A stretch of 64,000 nt of DNA from Kibdelosporangium sp040675465 (GCF_040675465.1 NZ_JBFAPA010000013.1:248001-312000), one strand, 5' to 3'; shown: positions 41,489 to 49,810, numbered from the stretch's first letter. A program made the numbers and translations. The notes: generated by a model not told the origin, from the sequence alone.

Positions 41489-42318
41489 ACGTGATCGGCC
41501 ACCGGCGCGTCGGGATGGGCCAGCGCCCACTCGACGCGCTTGCGGCTCTCCTCATCCGCGGGCGTGTACACGGTCATCCGTAGCTCAGGGTTTGTGGTCA
41601 GGTCGAAGCCGGTGACGGTCAAGGAAAAGTCGCCCGCGCTCGCATGCCGGTAGGTCTTCACCCGGTTCGTCGGCGCCTGAACGTCCTGAGCAGCCCACAT
41701 CTCCCGGAACTCCGTACTGGCCGAGGAGAGCCGCTCGATCAGGTCCTCCCACTCCGGTTCACCCACGCAACGGCCATACGCGGCACGGAAAGTAGCCACC
41801 ATCTGCCGGAGCTCCGCCTCGCGATCAGCAGCGAATGGGCTGCAGCACGCCGGAATCGTGAAGCACTGCCACAGCACATTGCGTTCACCAGCAAGCGTTC
41901 GCGCCCACAACACCGCGTACGGAGCGTTCCAGGCGAGCACGTCGAACCGGGAGTTCAGGACACACGCGGGCAACGGCAGACTGTCCAGGATCTGCTGAAC
42001 CTCGGGTTCCATTGTGGAGCCGGAAACCGGGGGCACGGTAGGGACTTCGGCGAGCCGGTACAGATGAGCCCGCTCGGCCGGGGAGAGCCGCAGCGTCCGC
42101 GCCACCGCGTCGAGTATTTGCATGCTCACATTGATCGGCCGCCCCTGCTCCAGCCAGGTGTACCAGGTCAGGCCCACACCGGAGAGCAGCGCGACCTCCT
42201 CACGCCGCAGACCCGGCGTGCGACGGCCGGAACCTGGGGGCAGGCCCACGTCCGCAGGGGACAGGCGGGCGCGGCGGCTGCGCAGGAACGCCGCTAGCTC
42301 CGGACGACGAGACGACAT
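41479..42318 (-). CDS. XRE-family regulator with MmyB-like ligand-binding domain
   Basis: A 279-residue regulator. The N-terminal helix-turn-helix (about 8-80) holds RRTPGLRREEVALLSGVGLT and WYTWLEQGRPINVSMQILDA. A C-terminal PAS-like MmyB domain (about 105-270) contains LPLPACVLNSRFDVLAWNAP, typical of the actinobacterial group that binds small hydrophobic ligands. The start at ATG 42318 fits the family. It is divergent from a small SDR gene across 101 bp containing a 7-bp inverted repeat, so it probably controls that gene and itself. Regulators of this type often flank and repress a single oxidoreductase gene. No sign of KstR control is visible. Confidence 0.88.
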   Translation of the reverse strand: MSSRRPELAAFLRSRRARLSPADVGLPPGSGRRTPGLRREEVALLSGVGLTWYTWLEQGRPINVSMQILDAVARTLRLSPAERAHLYRLAEVPTVPPVSGSTMEPEVQQILDSLPLPACVLNSRFDVLAWNAPYAVLWARTLAGERNVLWQCFTIPACCSPFAADREAELRQMVATFRAAYGRCVGEPEWEDLIERLSSASTEFREMWAAQDVQAPTNRVKTYRHASAGDFSLTVTGFDLTTNPELRMTVYTPADEESRKRVEWALAHPDAPVADHVHT

Positions 42319-42340
42319 ACCGCAATTGTGTCCGGAAGTC

Positions 42341-42361
42341 ACACCACGTGCCGGGTGGTGT
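42341..42361. promoter_or_regulatory. Inverted repeat between XRE regulator and SDR genes
   Basis: ACACCAC-N7-GTGGTGT is a perfect 7-bp inverted repeat, 23 bp from the regulator start and 59 bp from the SDR start. It is the best candidate operator for the regulator. Confidence 0.5.
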
Positions 42362-42419
42362 CAGTACCAGTATCAGCGGGCTCTCGGCAGACCGGCGAAA
42401 CCGCCTGCACGCTGGGGAC

Positions 42420-43052
42420 ATGCGAATCGAAGGAGCGGTCGCGCTGGTCACCGGCTCGAACCGGGGCCTGGGCGAGGCATTTGTCACCACCCTGGAGGAA
42501 AGGGGAGCGCGCGTCTACGCCACCACCCGCGCGGATCTGGATATCACCAACCCGGTGCACGTCGAAGCGGCCGCGAAGCGCTGCGGCGACGTCACTTTGT
42601 TGATCAACAACGCGGTCAGCGCGACCACCAGCCCGTTACTGTCCGCACCCACGATGGACGTGGCGCGCCAGGAGATGGAGACGAACTACTTCGGCACCTT
42701 GGCCATGTGCAAGGCGTTCGCGCCGGTGCTGACCGCGAACGGCGGCGGCGCACTGGTGAACATGCTGTCGATCGTGTCGTTCTTCAGCTACCCCGGGATG
42801 GGTTCGCTGTGCGCCACCAAATCGGCCGCCTGGTCGCTGACCAACTCGGTCCGGCTGGAACTCCCGGACACCCTGGTCGTCGGCGTGCACGCGAGCTTCA
42901 TCGACACCCGCCTGGCCGACGGCTTCGACGGGCCCAAGCACCGCCCGGAGCACATCGCCGGGCTGGTGCTGGACGCCGTCGAGGCCGGGCAGGAGGAGGT
43001 CCTGGCCGACGAGCGGACCAGGGCGGTGAAGCTCAGCGCCCTTGGAAGTTAG
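42420..43052 (+). CDS. SDR-fold protein lacking the catalytic tyrosine
   Basis: A 210-residue short SDR. The cofactor loop is VTGSNRGLGEAF, NNAVSATTS replaces the usual NNAG, and the Ser is in MLSIVSFFSYPG. Where YxxxK is expected the sequence reads GSLCATKSAAW, so the Lys is kept and the Tyr is Leu (codon CTG). Homologues of this type usually have Tyr there. The protein may bind NAD(P) and a ligand without redox activity, or use another residue. It is divergent from the XRE regulator and overlaps the end of echA19 by 20 bp on the opposite strand. The start is ATG 42420. Confidence 0.8.
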   Translation: MRIEGAVALVTGSNRGLGEAFVTTLEERGARVYATTRADLDITNPVHVEAAAKRCGDVTLLINNAVSATTSPLLSAPTMDVARQEMETNYFGTLAMCKAFAPVLTANGGGALVNMLSIVSFFSYPGMGSLCATKSAAWSLTNSVRLELPDTLVVGVHASFIDTRLADGFDGPKHRPEHIAGLVLDAVEAGQEEVLADERTRAVKLSALGS

Positions 43053-43812
43053 GCTTGCGCTTCTCGGCGAACGCGCGCGGTCCTTCCTTGGCGTCGTCGC
43101 TCTTGAACACCTCGATGCCCAGCCGGGCGTCGATCTTGAAGGCGTCGTTCTCCGGCATGCCCTCGGTCTCCCGGATGGTGCGCAGGGTCGCCTGCACGGC
43201 AAGGGGACCGTTGGCCGCGATCAGCGAGGCCAGCTCCAGCGCCTTGTCCAGGGCCTGTCCGTCCGGCACGACATGACCGATCAAGCCGATCTGCAGGGCC
43301 TCCGCGGCGGTGATGTGCCGCCCGGTCAACAGAAGGTCGCAGGCGACCGTGTACGGGATCTGCCGGGGCAACCGAACTGCTGAGCCGCCCAGCGGAAACA
43401 GTCCCCAGCGCGGCTCGGACACGCCGAACCGGGCGCTCTGTCCGGCCACCCGGATGTCGGTCGCCTGCAGGATCTCCGTGCCGCCCGCGATGGCCGGGCC
43501 CTCCACGGCGGCGATCAGCGGCTTGGTCAGCCGCCTGCCTTTGAGCAGGGGCTCGATCACCGACAGGTCCCAGTCCGCCGCGGTGTCGCCGGGATGGCTC
43601 GCCGTCATCGCCTTCAGGTCGGCGCCCGCGCAGAACGCGCCGCCGGCCCCGGTGAGGATGCACGCGCGGATCTCCGGATCCTTGTCGACCTGGTCCCAGG
43701 CCTCGCGCATGATCGCCATCATCGGGCCGGACAAGGCATTGCGTGCCTCCGGCCGGTTCATCGTCACGATGAGTACATGGCCTTGGCGGTCCACCAGGCA
43801 GTCGTCGGTCAT
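43033..43812 (-). CDS. echA19: Side-chain enoyl-CoA hydratase EchA19
   Basis: A 259-residue crotonase with MNRPEARNALSGPMM, the oxyanion loop GAFCAGADLKAM, VEGPAIAGGTEILQATDI, and FGVSEPRWGLFPLGGSAVRL, which carries the catalytic Glu region. EchA19 of Mtb hydrates the unsaturated side chain of cholesterol-derived CoA esters. It diverges from fadD19 exactly as in Mtb (Rv3515c/Rv3516) across a KstR box. ATG 43812 has GGAGG seven bases upstream; longer in-frame extensions would cross the box. Confidence 0.88.
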   Translation of the reverse strand: MTDDCLVDRQGHVLIVTMNRPEARNALSGPMMAIMREAWDQVDKDPEIRACILTGAGGAFCAGADLKAMTASHPGDTAADWDLSVIEPLLKGRRLTKPLIAAVEGPAIAGGTEILQATDIRVAGQSARFGVSEPRWGLFPLGGSAVRLPRQIPYTVACDLLLTGRHITAAEALQIGLIGHVVPDGQALDKALELASLIAANGPLAVQATLRTIRETEGMPENDAFKIDARLGIEVFKSDDAKEGPRAFAEKRKPNFQGR

Positions 43813-43843
43813 CGGGCGCCTCCAGTGGGGGATTGTCCTGAAC

Positions 43844-43857
43844 AATAACATGTTCTA
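43844..43857. promoter_or_regulatory. KstR operator between echA19 and fadD19
   Basis: AATAACATGTTCTA agrees with TnnAACnnGTTnnA except at the first base. It lies 31 bp from echA19 and 11 bp from fadD19. Confidence 0.75.
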
Positions 43858-43868
43858 GTTTGGCTCTC

Positions 43869-45485
43869 GTGGCCTTCAACATCGCCGATCTCGTCGAGCA
43901 CGCCGTTGATGTCGTGCCTGAGCGGATCGCCGCGATCTGCGGCGAGCGCCGGGTCACCTACGCACAGCTGGAGGAACGGACCAACCGGCTCGCGCACTAC
44001 CTGGCCGCCCAAGGGGTCGGCCGCGGGTCGCACGTGGGTGTGTACTCGCGCAACTCGATCGAGGCGGTCGAGACCATGGTGGCCGCCTACAAACTCCGGG
44101 CCGTGGCGGTGAATGTCAATTACCGCTACGTGGCCAACGAGCTCAAGTACATCTTCGAGGACGCCGACCTGACCGCGCTGGTGCACGAGCGCTGCTACGC
44201 CGACAAGGTCGCGCAGGCACGGACCGAGAAACTGAAACACGTTATCGTGGTCGATGACGACTCCGGACTGGACTATTCGGGTGAGGAGTACGAGTCCGCG
44301 CTCACCCAGGGTTCACCCGAGCGCGACTTCGAACCACGCAGCGCCGACGACACCTACATCCTCTACACCGGTGGCACGACGGGGAACCCCAAGGGCGTGG
44401 TCTGGCGGCAGGAGGACGTCTGGCGCGTCCTCGGCGGCGGCATCGACTTCTACAGCGGTGCCCGGATCGAGGACGAGTGGCAGCAGGCCAACTCCGGCAA
44501 GCAGTTCAGCCTGATCCGGTTCCCGATCCCGCCCCTGATCCACGGCGCGACCCAGTGGGGCACGTTCCAGAGCCTGTTCTCCGGCGGCACGGTCGTGCTG
44601 GTGCCACAGTTCGACGCGCACGAGGTCTGGCGAACGATCGAACAGCACAAGGCCCAGGTCATCCTGCTCACCGGGGATGCCATGGCCCGACCGATGATCG
44701 AGGCGCTCAAGGAACACAGCTACGACACCTCCTCGGTGGTCGCGATCGCCAGCACCGCGGCGCTGTTCTCACCGTCGGTCAAGGAGCAGTACCTCGACAC
44801 GCTGCCCAACGTGGTGATCACCGACTCGATCGGCTCGTCCGAGACCGGGTTCTCCGGCCTCGGGATCGTCCAAAAGGGACTTACCCAGTCCGGTGGGCCG
44901 AGGGTCAAGATCGACGCGGACAACCTGGTCATCGACGAGAACAACCAGCCCGTGCGGCCCGGTGTGGTCGGCAGGCTGGCGCGCGGCGGGCACATCCCGC
45001 TGGGCTACTACAACGACGAGGCCAAGACCAAGGCGTTGTTCACCGAGGTCGACGGCAAACGCTATGTCGTGCCTGGAGACTTCGCGCGGGTCGAGGAGGA
45101 TGGCACGGTCACCCTGCTCGGGCGCGGGAACATGTGCGTCAACACCGGCGGGGAGAAGGTGTTCCCCGAGGAGGTCGAGGGCGCGCTGAAGTCCCATCCG
45201 GACGTGTTCGACGCCCTGGTGATCGGCATCCCGGACGACCGGCTCGGCCAGCGGGTGGCCGCCATCGTGCAGCCACGCGAGGGCACCACGCCGTCACTGT
45301 CCGAACTGGACACCCATGCGCGCAACGCGATCGCCGGGTACAAGGTGCCGCGCAGCCTGTGGCTCGTCGACGAGATCAAGCGGTCGCCCAGTGGCAAGCC
45401 GGACTACCGGTGGGCGATCGAGTACGCGAAAACCCACGACGCTGCCGAGCACGCGGTGATCACCGCCGGCGGCACCAGGCGGTGA
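43869..45485 (+). CDS. fadD19: Steroid side-chain CoA ligase FadD19
   Basis: A 538-residue ANL ligase that resembles FadD19 along its whole length: NIADLVEHAVDVVPERIAAI, LYTGGTTGNPKGVVWR as P-loop, FPIPPLIHGATQWGTF, TDSIGSSETGFSG as acyl pocket, LGRGNMCVNTGGEKVFPEEV as hinge, and RSPSGKPDYRW with the catalytic Lys. FadD19 activates the C26/C24 acid of cholesterol or phytosterols after CYP125. In R. rhodochrous it is required for C24-branched side chains. GTG 43869 is chosen; TTG 43860 would start two bases after the KstR box. There is no clear ribosome site, so the transcript may be leaderless. Confidence 0.93.
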   Translation: MAFNIADLVEHAVDVVPERIAAICGERRVTYAQLEERTNRLAHYLAAQGVGRGSHVGVYSRNSIEAVETMVAAYKLRAVAVNVNYRYVANELKYIFEDADLTALVHERCYADKVAQARTEKLKHVIVVDDDSGLDYSGEEYESALTQGSPERDFEPRSADDTYILYTGGTTGNPKGVVWRQEDVWRVLGGGIDFYSGARIEDEWQQANSGKQFSLIRFPIPPLIHGATQWGTFQSLFSGGTVVLVPQFDAHEVWRTIEQHKAQVILLTGDAMARPMIEALKEHSYDTSSVVAIASTAALFSPSVKEQYLDTLPNVVITDSIGSSETGFSGLGIVQKGLTQSGGPRVKIDADNLVIDENNQPVRPGVVGRLARGGHIPLGYYNDEAKTKALFTEVDGKRYVVPGDFARVEEDGTVTLLGRGNMCVNTGGEKVFPEEVEGALKSHPDVFDALVIGIPDDRLGQRVAAIVQPREGTTPSLSELDTHARNAIAGYKVPRSLWLVDEIKRSPSGKPDYRWAIEYAKTHDAAEHAVITAGGTRR

Positions 45486-45488
45486 ACT

Positions 45489-46577
45489 GTGCGAACGTCC
45501 CTGTGCGACACACTGGGCATTGACCGGCCGATCTTCGGCTTCACCCCGTCCGAGCACGTGGCGGCCGCGATCAGCCGCGCGGGCGGCCTGGGCGTGCTCG
45601 GCTGCGTCCGGTTCAACGACGCGGCCGAGCTGGCCAAGGTGCTGGACTGGATGGACGAGAACACCGACGGCAGGCCGTACGGTGTGGACGTTGTGATGCC
45701 CGCGAAGGTGCCCACCGAGGGCAAGGCCGTCGACCTGGACAAGCTCATCCCGGACGGGCACAAGCAGTTCGTCGAACGGACCCTGCTCAAGCTCGGCGTG
45801 CCGCCCCTGGCCGGCGAGGCGCGGGCCGGGGTCCTCGGCTGGCTGCACTCGGTGGCACGGTCGCATGTGGACGTCGCGCTGGAGCACCCGGTCAAGCTGA
45901 TCGCCAACGCCCTGGGCTCACCGCCGGCCGATGTCATCGCCCAGGCGCACGATCATGGCGTTTTGGTGGCGGCCCTGGCCGGGACCGCGGAACACGCCCG
46001 CAGGCATGTCGCCAACGGTGTCGACATCGTTGTTGCCCAAGGCTACGAGGCCGGCGGGCACACCGGTGAGATCGCGTCCATGGTGCTGGTCCCGGAAATC
46101 GTCGACGCCGTCGACACACCTGTTCTGGCGGCCGGAGGAATCGGCTCCGGACGTCAGGTCGCGGCCGCGCTGGCGCTGGGCGCGGACGGTGTGTGGATGG
46201 GCTCGTATTGGCTGGCCACCGAGGAATACTCGCAGTCACTGGGTGAGTCGGCTATGCAACAGGCCCTGGTGGAAGCGACCTCCAGCGACACCGTGCGAAC
46301 CCGTATCTACACCGGCAAACCCGCGCGGCTGCTCAAGACCAGATGGACGGACGCGTGGGCGGCCGAGGACGCCCCGCAGCCGTTGCCGATGCCGCTGCAG
46401 AACCTCCTTGTGGCGGAGGCACATGACCGCATCAGCCGGGCGAACGATCCATCGGTGATCTCCATGCCGGTCGGCCAGATCGTTGGCAGAATGGACAAGA
46501 TCCGTCCGGTCGCGGCGGTCATGGACCAGCTCGTCGAGGAGACCGCGGCGACGCTGGAGCGCTTGCGGGCGCTGTGA
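45489..46577 (+). CDS. Nitronate monooxygenase/NPD-family flavoprotein
   Basis: A 362-residue TIM-barrel flavin enzyme. It has an N-terminal TLGIDRPIFGFTPSEHVAAA and AISRAGGLGVLGCVRF, then VAQGYEAGGHTGEIASMVL and TPVLAAGGIGSGRQVAAALA for FMN phosphate binding. Like IpdC it belongs to the NPD family, but to a different branch. It starts with GTG 3 bp after fadD19 and is probably co-transcribed, so a reduction or desaturation step in side-chain catabolism is likely. The natural substrate cannot be read from the sequence; true nitronate oxidation is only the family name. Confidence 0.83.
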   Translation: MRTSLCDTLGIDRPIFGFTPSEHVAAAISRAGGLGVLGCVRFNDAAELAKVLDWMDENTDGRPYGVDVVMPAKVPTEGKAVDLDKLIPDGHKQFVERTLLKLGVPPLAGEARAGVLGWLHSVARSHVDVALEHPVKLIANALGSPPADVIAQAHDHGVLVAALAGTAEHARRHVANGVDIVVAQGYEAGGHTGEIASMVLVPEIVDAVDTPVLAAGGIGSGRQVAAALALGADGVWMGSYWLATEEYSQSLGESAMQQALVEATSSDTVRTRIYTGKPARLLKTRWTDAWAAEDAPQPLPMPLQNLLVAEAHDRISRANDPSVISMPVGQIVGRMDKIRPVAAVMDQLVEETAATLERLRAL

Positions 46578-46656
46578 CCGCGTGCCTTTTGGGCGGTTTT
46601 CGGTGACCGTTCGGTCGCGGTGCCATCAATTTGTCCGAAAGTGTCACAAAACTGCG

Positions 46657-46682
46657 GGAACTAGCGACATACTGCGCGCGTC
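46657..46682 (+). promoter_or_regulatory. Probable ECF sigma factor promoter
   Basis: GGAAC (46657-46661), a 17-base spacer and CGTC (46679-46682) match the envelope-stress ECF (SigE-like) promoter form. It ends 58 bp before the ATG of the membrane protein gene at 46741 and is on the right strand. Confidence 0.5.
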
Positions 46683-46740
46683 GAAGAAAACGCCGTGGTC
46701 ATCCGTGGCCACCCAACCCGCAGGCGCTTGAGGAGTTCGG

Positions 46741-47346
46741 ATGACAAACGAATATGGCCAGCAGCCTTACCCAGGTCAGCAGCCGTATCAGGGCCAGGGT
46801 CAGCCGGGCTACGGCTACCCTCAGACGCCGCCCGGTGGTCAGCCGGTGTACGCGGGCCAGCCCTACCCGCAGCAGCAGTCCGGTTACGGTCCGGCGCCGA
46901 TCGAGAAGCCCGGCACCATCACCGGTGCCGCCGTCCTCGGCTTCATCCAGGCCGGCCTCACGCTGATCTCCACCATCATCTTCGCCGTCGGCCTGATGAA
47001 CGCCGCCAGCATCGCCTCCGAGGGCCTGGGTGAGCCGTGGGCGGTCTGCGTCGCCCAGTTCGTCGGCGTGGTCATCCTGATCGTGGGCGCCGTCCAGCTG
47101 ATCGGTGGCTCGTCGCGGATGCTGTTCCTGATCGCCACCGGCCTCGAGGTCGCGCTGTCGCTGTACTGGGCCATCCGGTTCGGTGCCGCGGACACCGCGG
47201 GCATCAGCGCGGTCGAGAACTTCCGCAACAGCCTGATCATCATCGCCGTCGGCTTCGCGATCATGCCGGTGATCGGCCTGATCCTGGCCGCCGGTTCGGG
47301 CCCGGGCAACTACATCGCCGCGAAGCGCGCCGCCGCCGGCCGCTGA
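46741..47346 (+). CDS. Gln/Pro/Gly-rich N-terminus membrane protein, function unknown
   Basis: A 201-residue protein. The first 55 residues are low-complexity (repeats of QPYPGQ and QPGYGYP type) and probably lie in the cytoplasm. Four membrane helices follow, at about 61-85, 101-125, 130-148 and 165-190, and the tail is short and basic. Similar actinobacterial membrane proteins have no known function. The gene stands alone between fadD19/NPD and the convergent fadE27, with its own likely ECF promoter upstream and a strong hairpin downstream, so it is probably unrelated to sterol breakdown. Confidence 0.75.
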   Translation: MTNEYGQQPYPGQQPYQGQGQPGYGYPQTPPGGQPVYAGQPYPQQQSGYGPAPIEKPGTITGAAVLGFIQAGLTLISTIIFAVGLMNAASIASEGLGEPWAVCVAQFVGVVILIVGAVQLIGGSSRMLFLIATGLEVALSLYWAIRFGAADTAGISAVENFRNSLIIIAVGFAIMPVIGLILAAGSGPGNYIAAKRAAAGR

Positions 47347-47351
47347 CTCAG

Positions 47352-47403
47352 CGAAAAACTGGGCCGTGAACCGGGATTTCCCCGGTTCACGGCCCAGTTT
47401 TCG
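47352..47403. terminator. Bidirectional terminator between membrane protein and fadE27
   Basis: AACTGGGCCGTGAACCGGG pairs with CCCGGTTCACGGCCCAGTT around a 5-base loop. A runs on the left and T runs on the right extend the stem to about 23 bp. It serves the two convergent genes. Confidence 0.9.
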
Positions 47404-47405
47404 CG

Positions 47406-48392
47406 TTATACGGGGGTTGCGGCCAGCGCGGCGCCGATCCGGCGCAACTGTGCGGTGGCCGCGCCGAGGGTGAACTCGTTGCGTTTGGCGGCCACGAAAT
47501 AGCGGTGCAGCGGGTAGTCCATGTCGATGCCCATGCCGCCGTGGACGTGGACCGCGGTGTGCGCGATGCGGTGCCCGGCGTCGGCGGCCCAGAACTTCGC
47601 CGTGGCCACCTCGGTGCCGGCCGGCAGGCCTTCGCTGACCCGCCAGGCGGCCTGCCAGAGGGTCAGCCGGATCGCTTCGACATCAACGTAAGCGTCGGCC
47701 AGCCGCTGGGCCACGGCCTGGAAGGTACCGATCGGACGGTCGAACTGGACTCGCTTGCGGGCGTGTTCGGCGGTCAGTTCCAGGGCTCGTTCGGTGACCC
47801 CGAGTTGCAGGGCGCACAAGCCGACCGTGGCACGAGTGACCATCGCGTCCACCAGATCCTGGCCGCCGACGATCTCGTTGGCCGGCACCGAGTCGAACTC
47901 GAGCCAGCCCTCGGAGTCGTTGTCCACCACGCGTTGACGTTCGATCGTCAGGCCTGGTGCCTCCCGCGGCACGGCGAACACCTGGACTCCGTTGGGGGTC
48001 TGTGCCGGAACCAGGAACAGCTCGGCGATCCCGCCCGCCGGGACACAGGACTTGGTGCCGGACAACAGCCATCCGTCCCCGTCCGGCTCGGCGACCACCT
48101 CGTCTTCGGACAAGGCAGCTGTGGCAAGGACATCGGTGCGCCCGGCGACCACGACCGAGAACAGGTACGGCACAGCCGCCACCGCCCGGCCCAGCTCGAC
48201 CAGCACGCTGCACTGTTCGAGCAGCCCGAGGTCGTCCACGATCCCGCTGCTCTTCAACGTTTCCCACAGCTGCGGGTCGAACCGGTCCTCTTGTGCCTCG
48301 GCGGCGCGCAACCGGTCCTCGGGCACGTCGGCGAGGATGGTGCGGGTCAGCTCGGTGAGCGCGAGCTGCGCCTCGGAGAACGAGAAGTCCAT
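47406..48392 (-). CDS. fadE27: Acyl-CoA dehydrogenase FadE27 (ChsE5-like subunit)
   Basis: A 328-residue acyl-CoA dehydrogenase of the steroid small-subunit type. MDFSFSEAQLALTELTRTIL starts the helical domain, RVQFDRPIGTFQAVAQRLAD marks the third domain, and VHVHGGMGIDMDYPLHRYF the flavin region. In Mtb FadE26 and FadE27 (ChsE4-ChsE5) form an alpha2beta2 enzyme that desaturates the full-length C26 sterol side-chain CoA. It begins 2 bp after the fadE26 stop, so both subunits should be made in equal amounts. It is shorter than Mtb FadE27 (373 residues). Confidence 0.87.
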   Translation of the reverse strand: MDFSFSEAQLALTELTRTILADVPEDRLRAAEAQEDRFDPQLWETLKSSGIVDDLGLLEQCSVLVELGRAVAAVPYLFSVVVAGRTDVLATAALSEDEVVAEPDGDGWLLSGTKSCVPAGGIAELFLVPAQTPNGVQVFAVPREAPGLTIERQRVVDNDSEGWLEFDSVPANEIVGGQDLVDAMVTRATVGLCALQLGVTERALELTAEHARKRVQFDRPIGTFQAVAQRLADAYVDVEAIRLTLWQAAWRVSEGLPAGTEVATAKFWAADAGHRIAHTAVHVHGGMGIDMDYPLHRYFVAAKRNEFTLGAATAQLRRIGAALAATPV

Positions 48393-48394
48393 GG

Positions 48395-49579
48395 TCAGCC
48401 CCTCTTGGCCATCGGCAGCTTGAGCCCGGTCGCGGCGATGATGTCGCGCTGCACCTCGTTGGTGCCGCCGCCGAAGGTCAGGATCAGCGCGGCGCGGTGC
48501 ATCCGCTCGATCCGGCCGCCGAGCAGCTCCCCGCGCGAACCCGTGCGCACGTAGGCGTTCGTGCCCAGTACCTCCATCAGCAACCGGTAGGCCTCGGTGG
48601 CGAACTCGGTACCGAAGATCTTGGTCGCCGACGCGTCCCAAGGCTTCGGGGAATGCTCGACGCCCCAGGCGATCCGCCAGTTCATCAGCTTGAGGAACTC
48701 GGCTTTGGCGTGCACGCGGGCCAGATGCAGCTGCACCCACTCCTGGTCGATCACCCGGCGGCCGTCGGGCAGCTTGGTGTTCTGCGCCCACTCGACCACG
48801 TCCCGCAACGCGTTGCGCACCGGGGCGGAGGAGGTCAGCGCGACCCGTTCGTGGTTGAGCTGGTTGGTGATCAGCGGCCAGCCCTGGTTCTCCGTACCGA
48901 CCAGGTTGGCCACCGGTACCCGGACGTCCTCGTAGTACGTGGCGCTGGTCATCACCCCGGAGACGGTGTGCACGGGCGTCCAGGAGAAGCCCGCGGCGGT
49001 CGTCGGCACGATGATCATCGACAGGCCCTTGTGCTTGGGCGCGTCCGGGTCGGTGCGGCAGGCCAGCCAGACGTAGTCGGCGTACTGGATCAGGCTGGTC
49101 CACATCTTCTGACCGTTGATCACGTAGTCGTCGCCGTCCCGGACCGCCCGGGTGCGCAGCGACGCGAGATCCGTGCCCGCGCCGGGTTCGGAGTAGCCGA
49201 TCGCGAAATGCGTTGTACCGCCCGAGATCCCGGGCAGCAGCTGGGCACGTTGCTCGGGGGTGCCGAACCGCATGATCGTCGGGCCGACGGTGTTGATGGT
49301 CAGGAACGGCACCGGCGCGCCCGCGATCGCCGCCTCGTCGTTGAAGATCAGCTGGTCCAGCGGGGACCGGTCCTGCCCGCCGTACTGTTTCGGCCAGCCC
49401 AGCGCGAGCCAGCCGTCCGTGCCCATCTGCCGGACGACCTCCTTGTAGGCGGCGCCGTCGCCGTACTCGCCGCCCTCCGAAGCAAGCGCTTGGCGCCGTT
49501 CCGGCGTCATCAGGGCCGCGAAGTAGTCGCGCAGCTCGCGGCGCAGCTCCTCCTGCTCCGGCGTGTACGTGATGCGCAT
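48395..49579 (-). CDS. fadE26: Acyl-CoA dehydrogenase FadE26 (ChsE4-like subunit)
   Basis: A 394-residue acyl-CoA dehydrogenase with the standard layout: TYTPEQEELRRELRDYFAAL, WLALGWPKQYGGQDRSPLDQ, FAIGYSEPGAGTDLASL for flavin binding, GQKMWTSLIQYADYVWLAC, and GGTNEVQRDIIAATGLKLP at the end. It is the partner of FadE27 in first-step oxidation of the sterol side chain. A perfect KstR box lies 15 bp upstream of the ATG at 49579, so this operon should be strictly sterol-induced. A KstR2-like palindrome also occurs inside the coding region near the start (49481-49494). Confidence 0.9.
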   Translation of the reverse strand: MRITYTPEQEELRRELRDYFAALMTPERRQALASEGGEYGDGAAYKEVVRQMGTDGWLALGWPKQYGGQDRSPLDQLIFNDEAAIAGAPVPFLTINTVGPTIMRFGTPEQRAQLLPGISGGTTHFAIGYSEPGAGTDLASLRTRAVRDGDDYVINGQKMWTSLIQYADYVWLACRTDPDAPKHKGLSMIIVPTTAAGFSWTPVHTVSGVMTSATYYEDVRVPVANLVGTENQGWPLITNQLNHERVALTSSAPVRNALRDVVEWAQNTKLPDGRRVIDQEWVQLHLARVHAKAEFLKLMNWRIAWGVEHSPKPWDASATKIFGTEFATEAYRLLMEVLGTNAYVRTGSRGELLGGRIERMHRAALILTFGGGTNEVQRDIIAATGLKLPMAKRG

Positions 49580-49594
49580 GCACCCTCCCGCGAC

Positions 49595-49608
49595 TGGAAC
49601 ACGTTCTA
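49595..49608. promoter_or_regulatory. KstR operator of fadE26-fadE27
   Basis: TGGAACACGTTCTA matches TnnAACnnGTTnnA at all fixed positions, 15 bp before the fadE26 start. Confidence 0.85.
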
Positions 49609-49698
49609 GTTCACGATAGCGGGTGGTACGGCCCGCGCAAGAGGCCGCGTTACTTCCGGCGGGGTCGGTCGTTGAGGTAGTGAACGTCCGCTACTACT

Positions 49699-49712
49699 TA
49701 GAACCTGTTATC
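49699..49712. promoter_or_regulatory. Second KstR-like box in the fadE26/hsd4A intergenic region
   Basis: TAGAACCTGTTATC agrees with TnnAACnnGTTnnA except at the last base. It lies midway between the two divergent operons. Confidence 0.6.
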
Positions 49713-49754
49713 AACCAGACCGGGAATCGGCAGGTCGGCGAGCTTGTCACGTGT

Positions 49755-49768
49755 GAGAACGTATTCTA
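49755..49768. promoter_or_regulatory. Third, weaker KstR-like box before hsd4A
   Basis: GAGAACGTATTCTA differs from TnnAACnnGTTnnA at two fixed positions. It lies 42 bp before the chosen hsd4A start and would be the box nearest the mce4 operon promoter. Confidence 0.5.
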
Positions 49769-49810
49769 GTGTGGCGAGGAACGTACCCGCTCGGCGAGGA
49801 GTGTGAGTCC

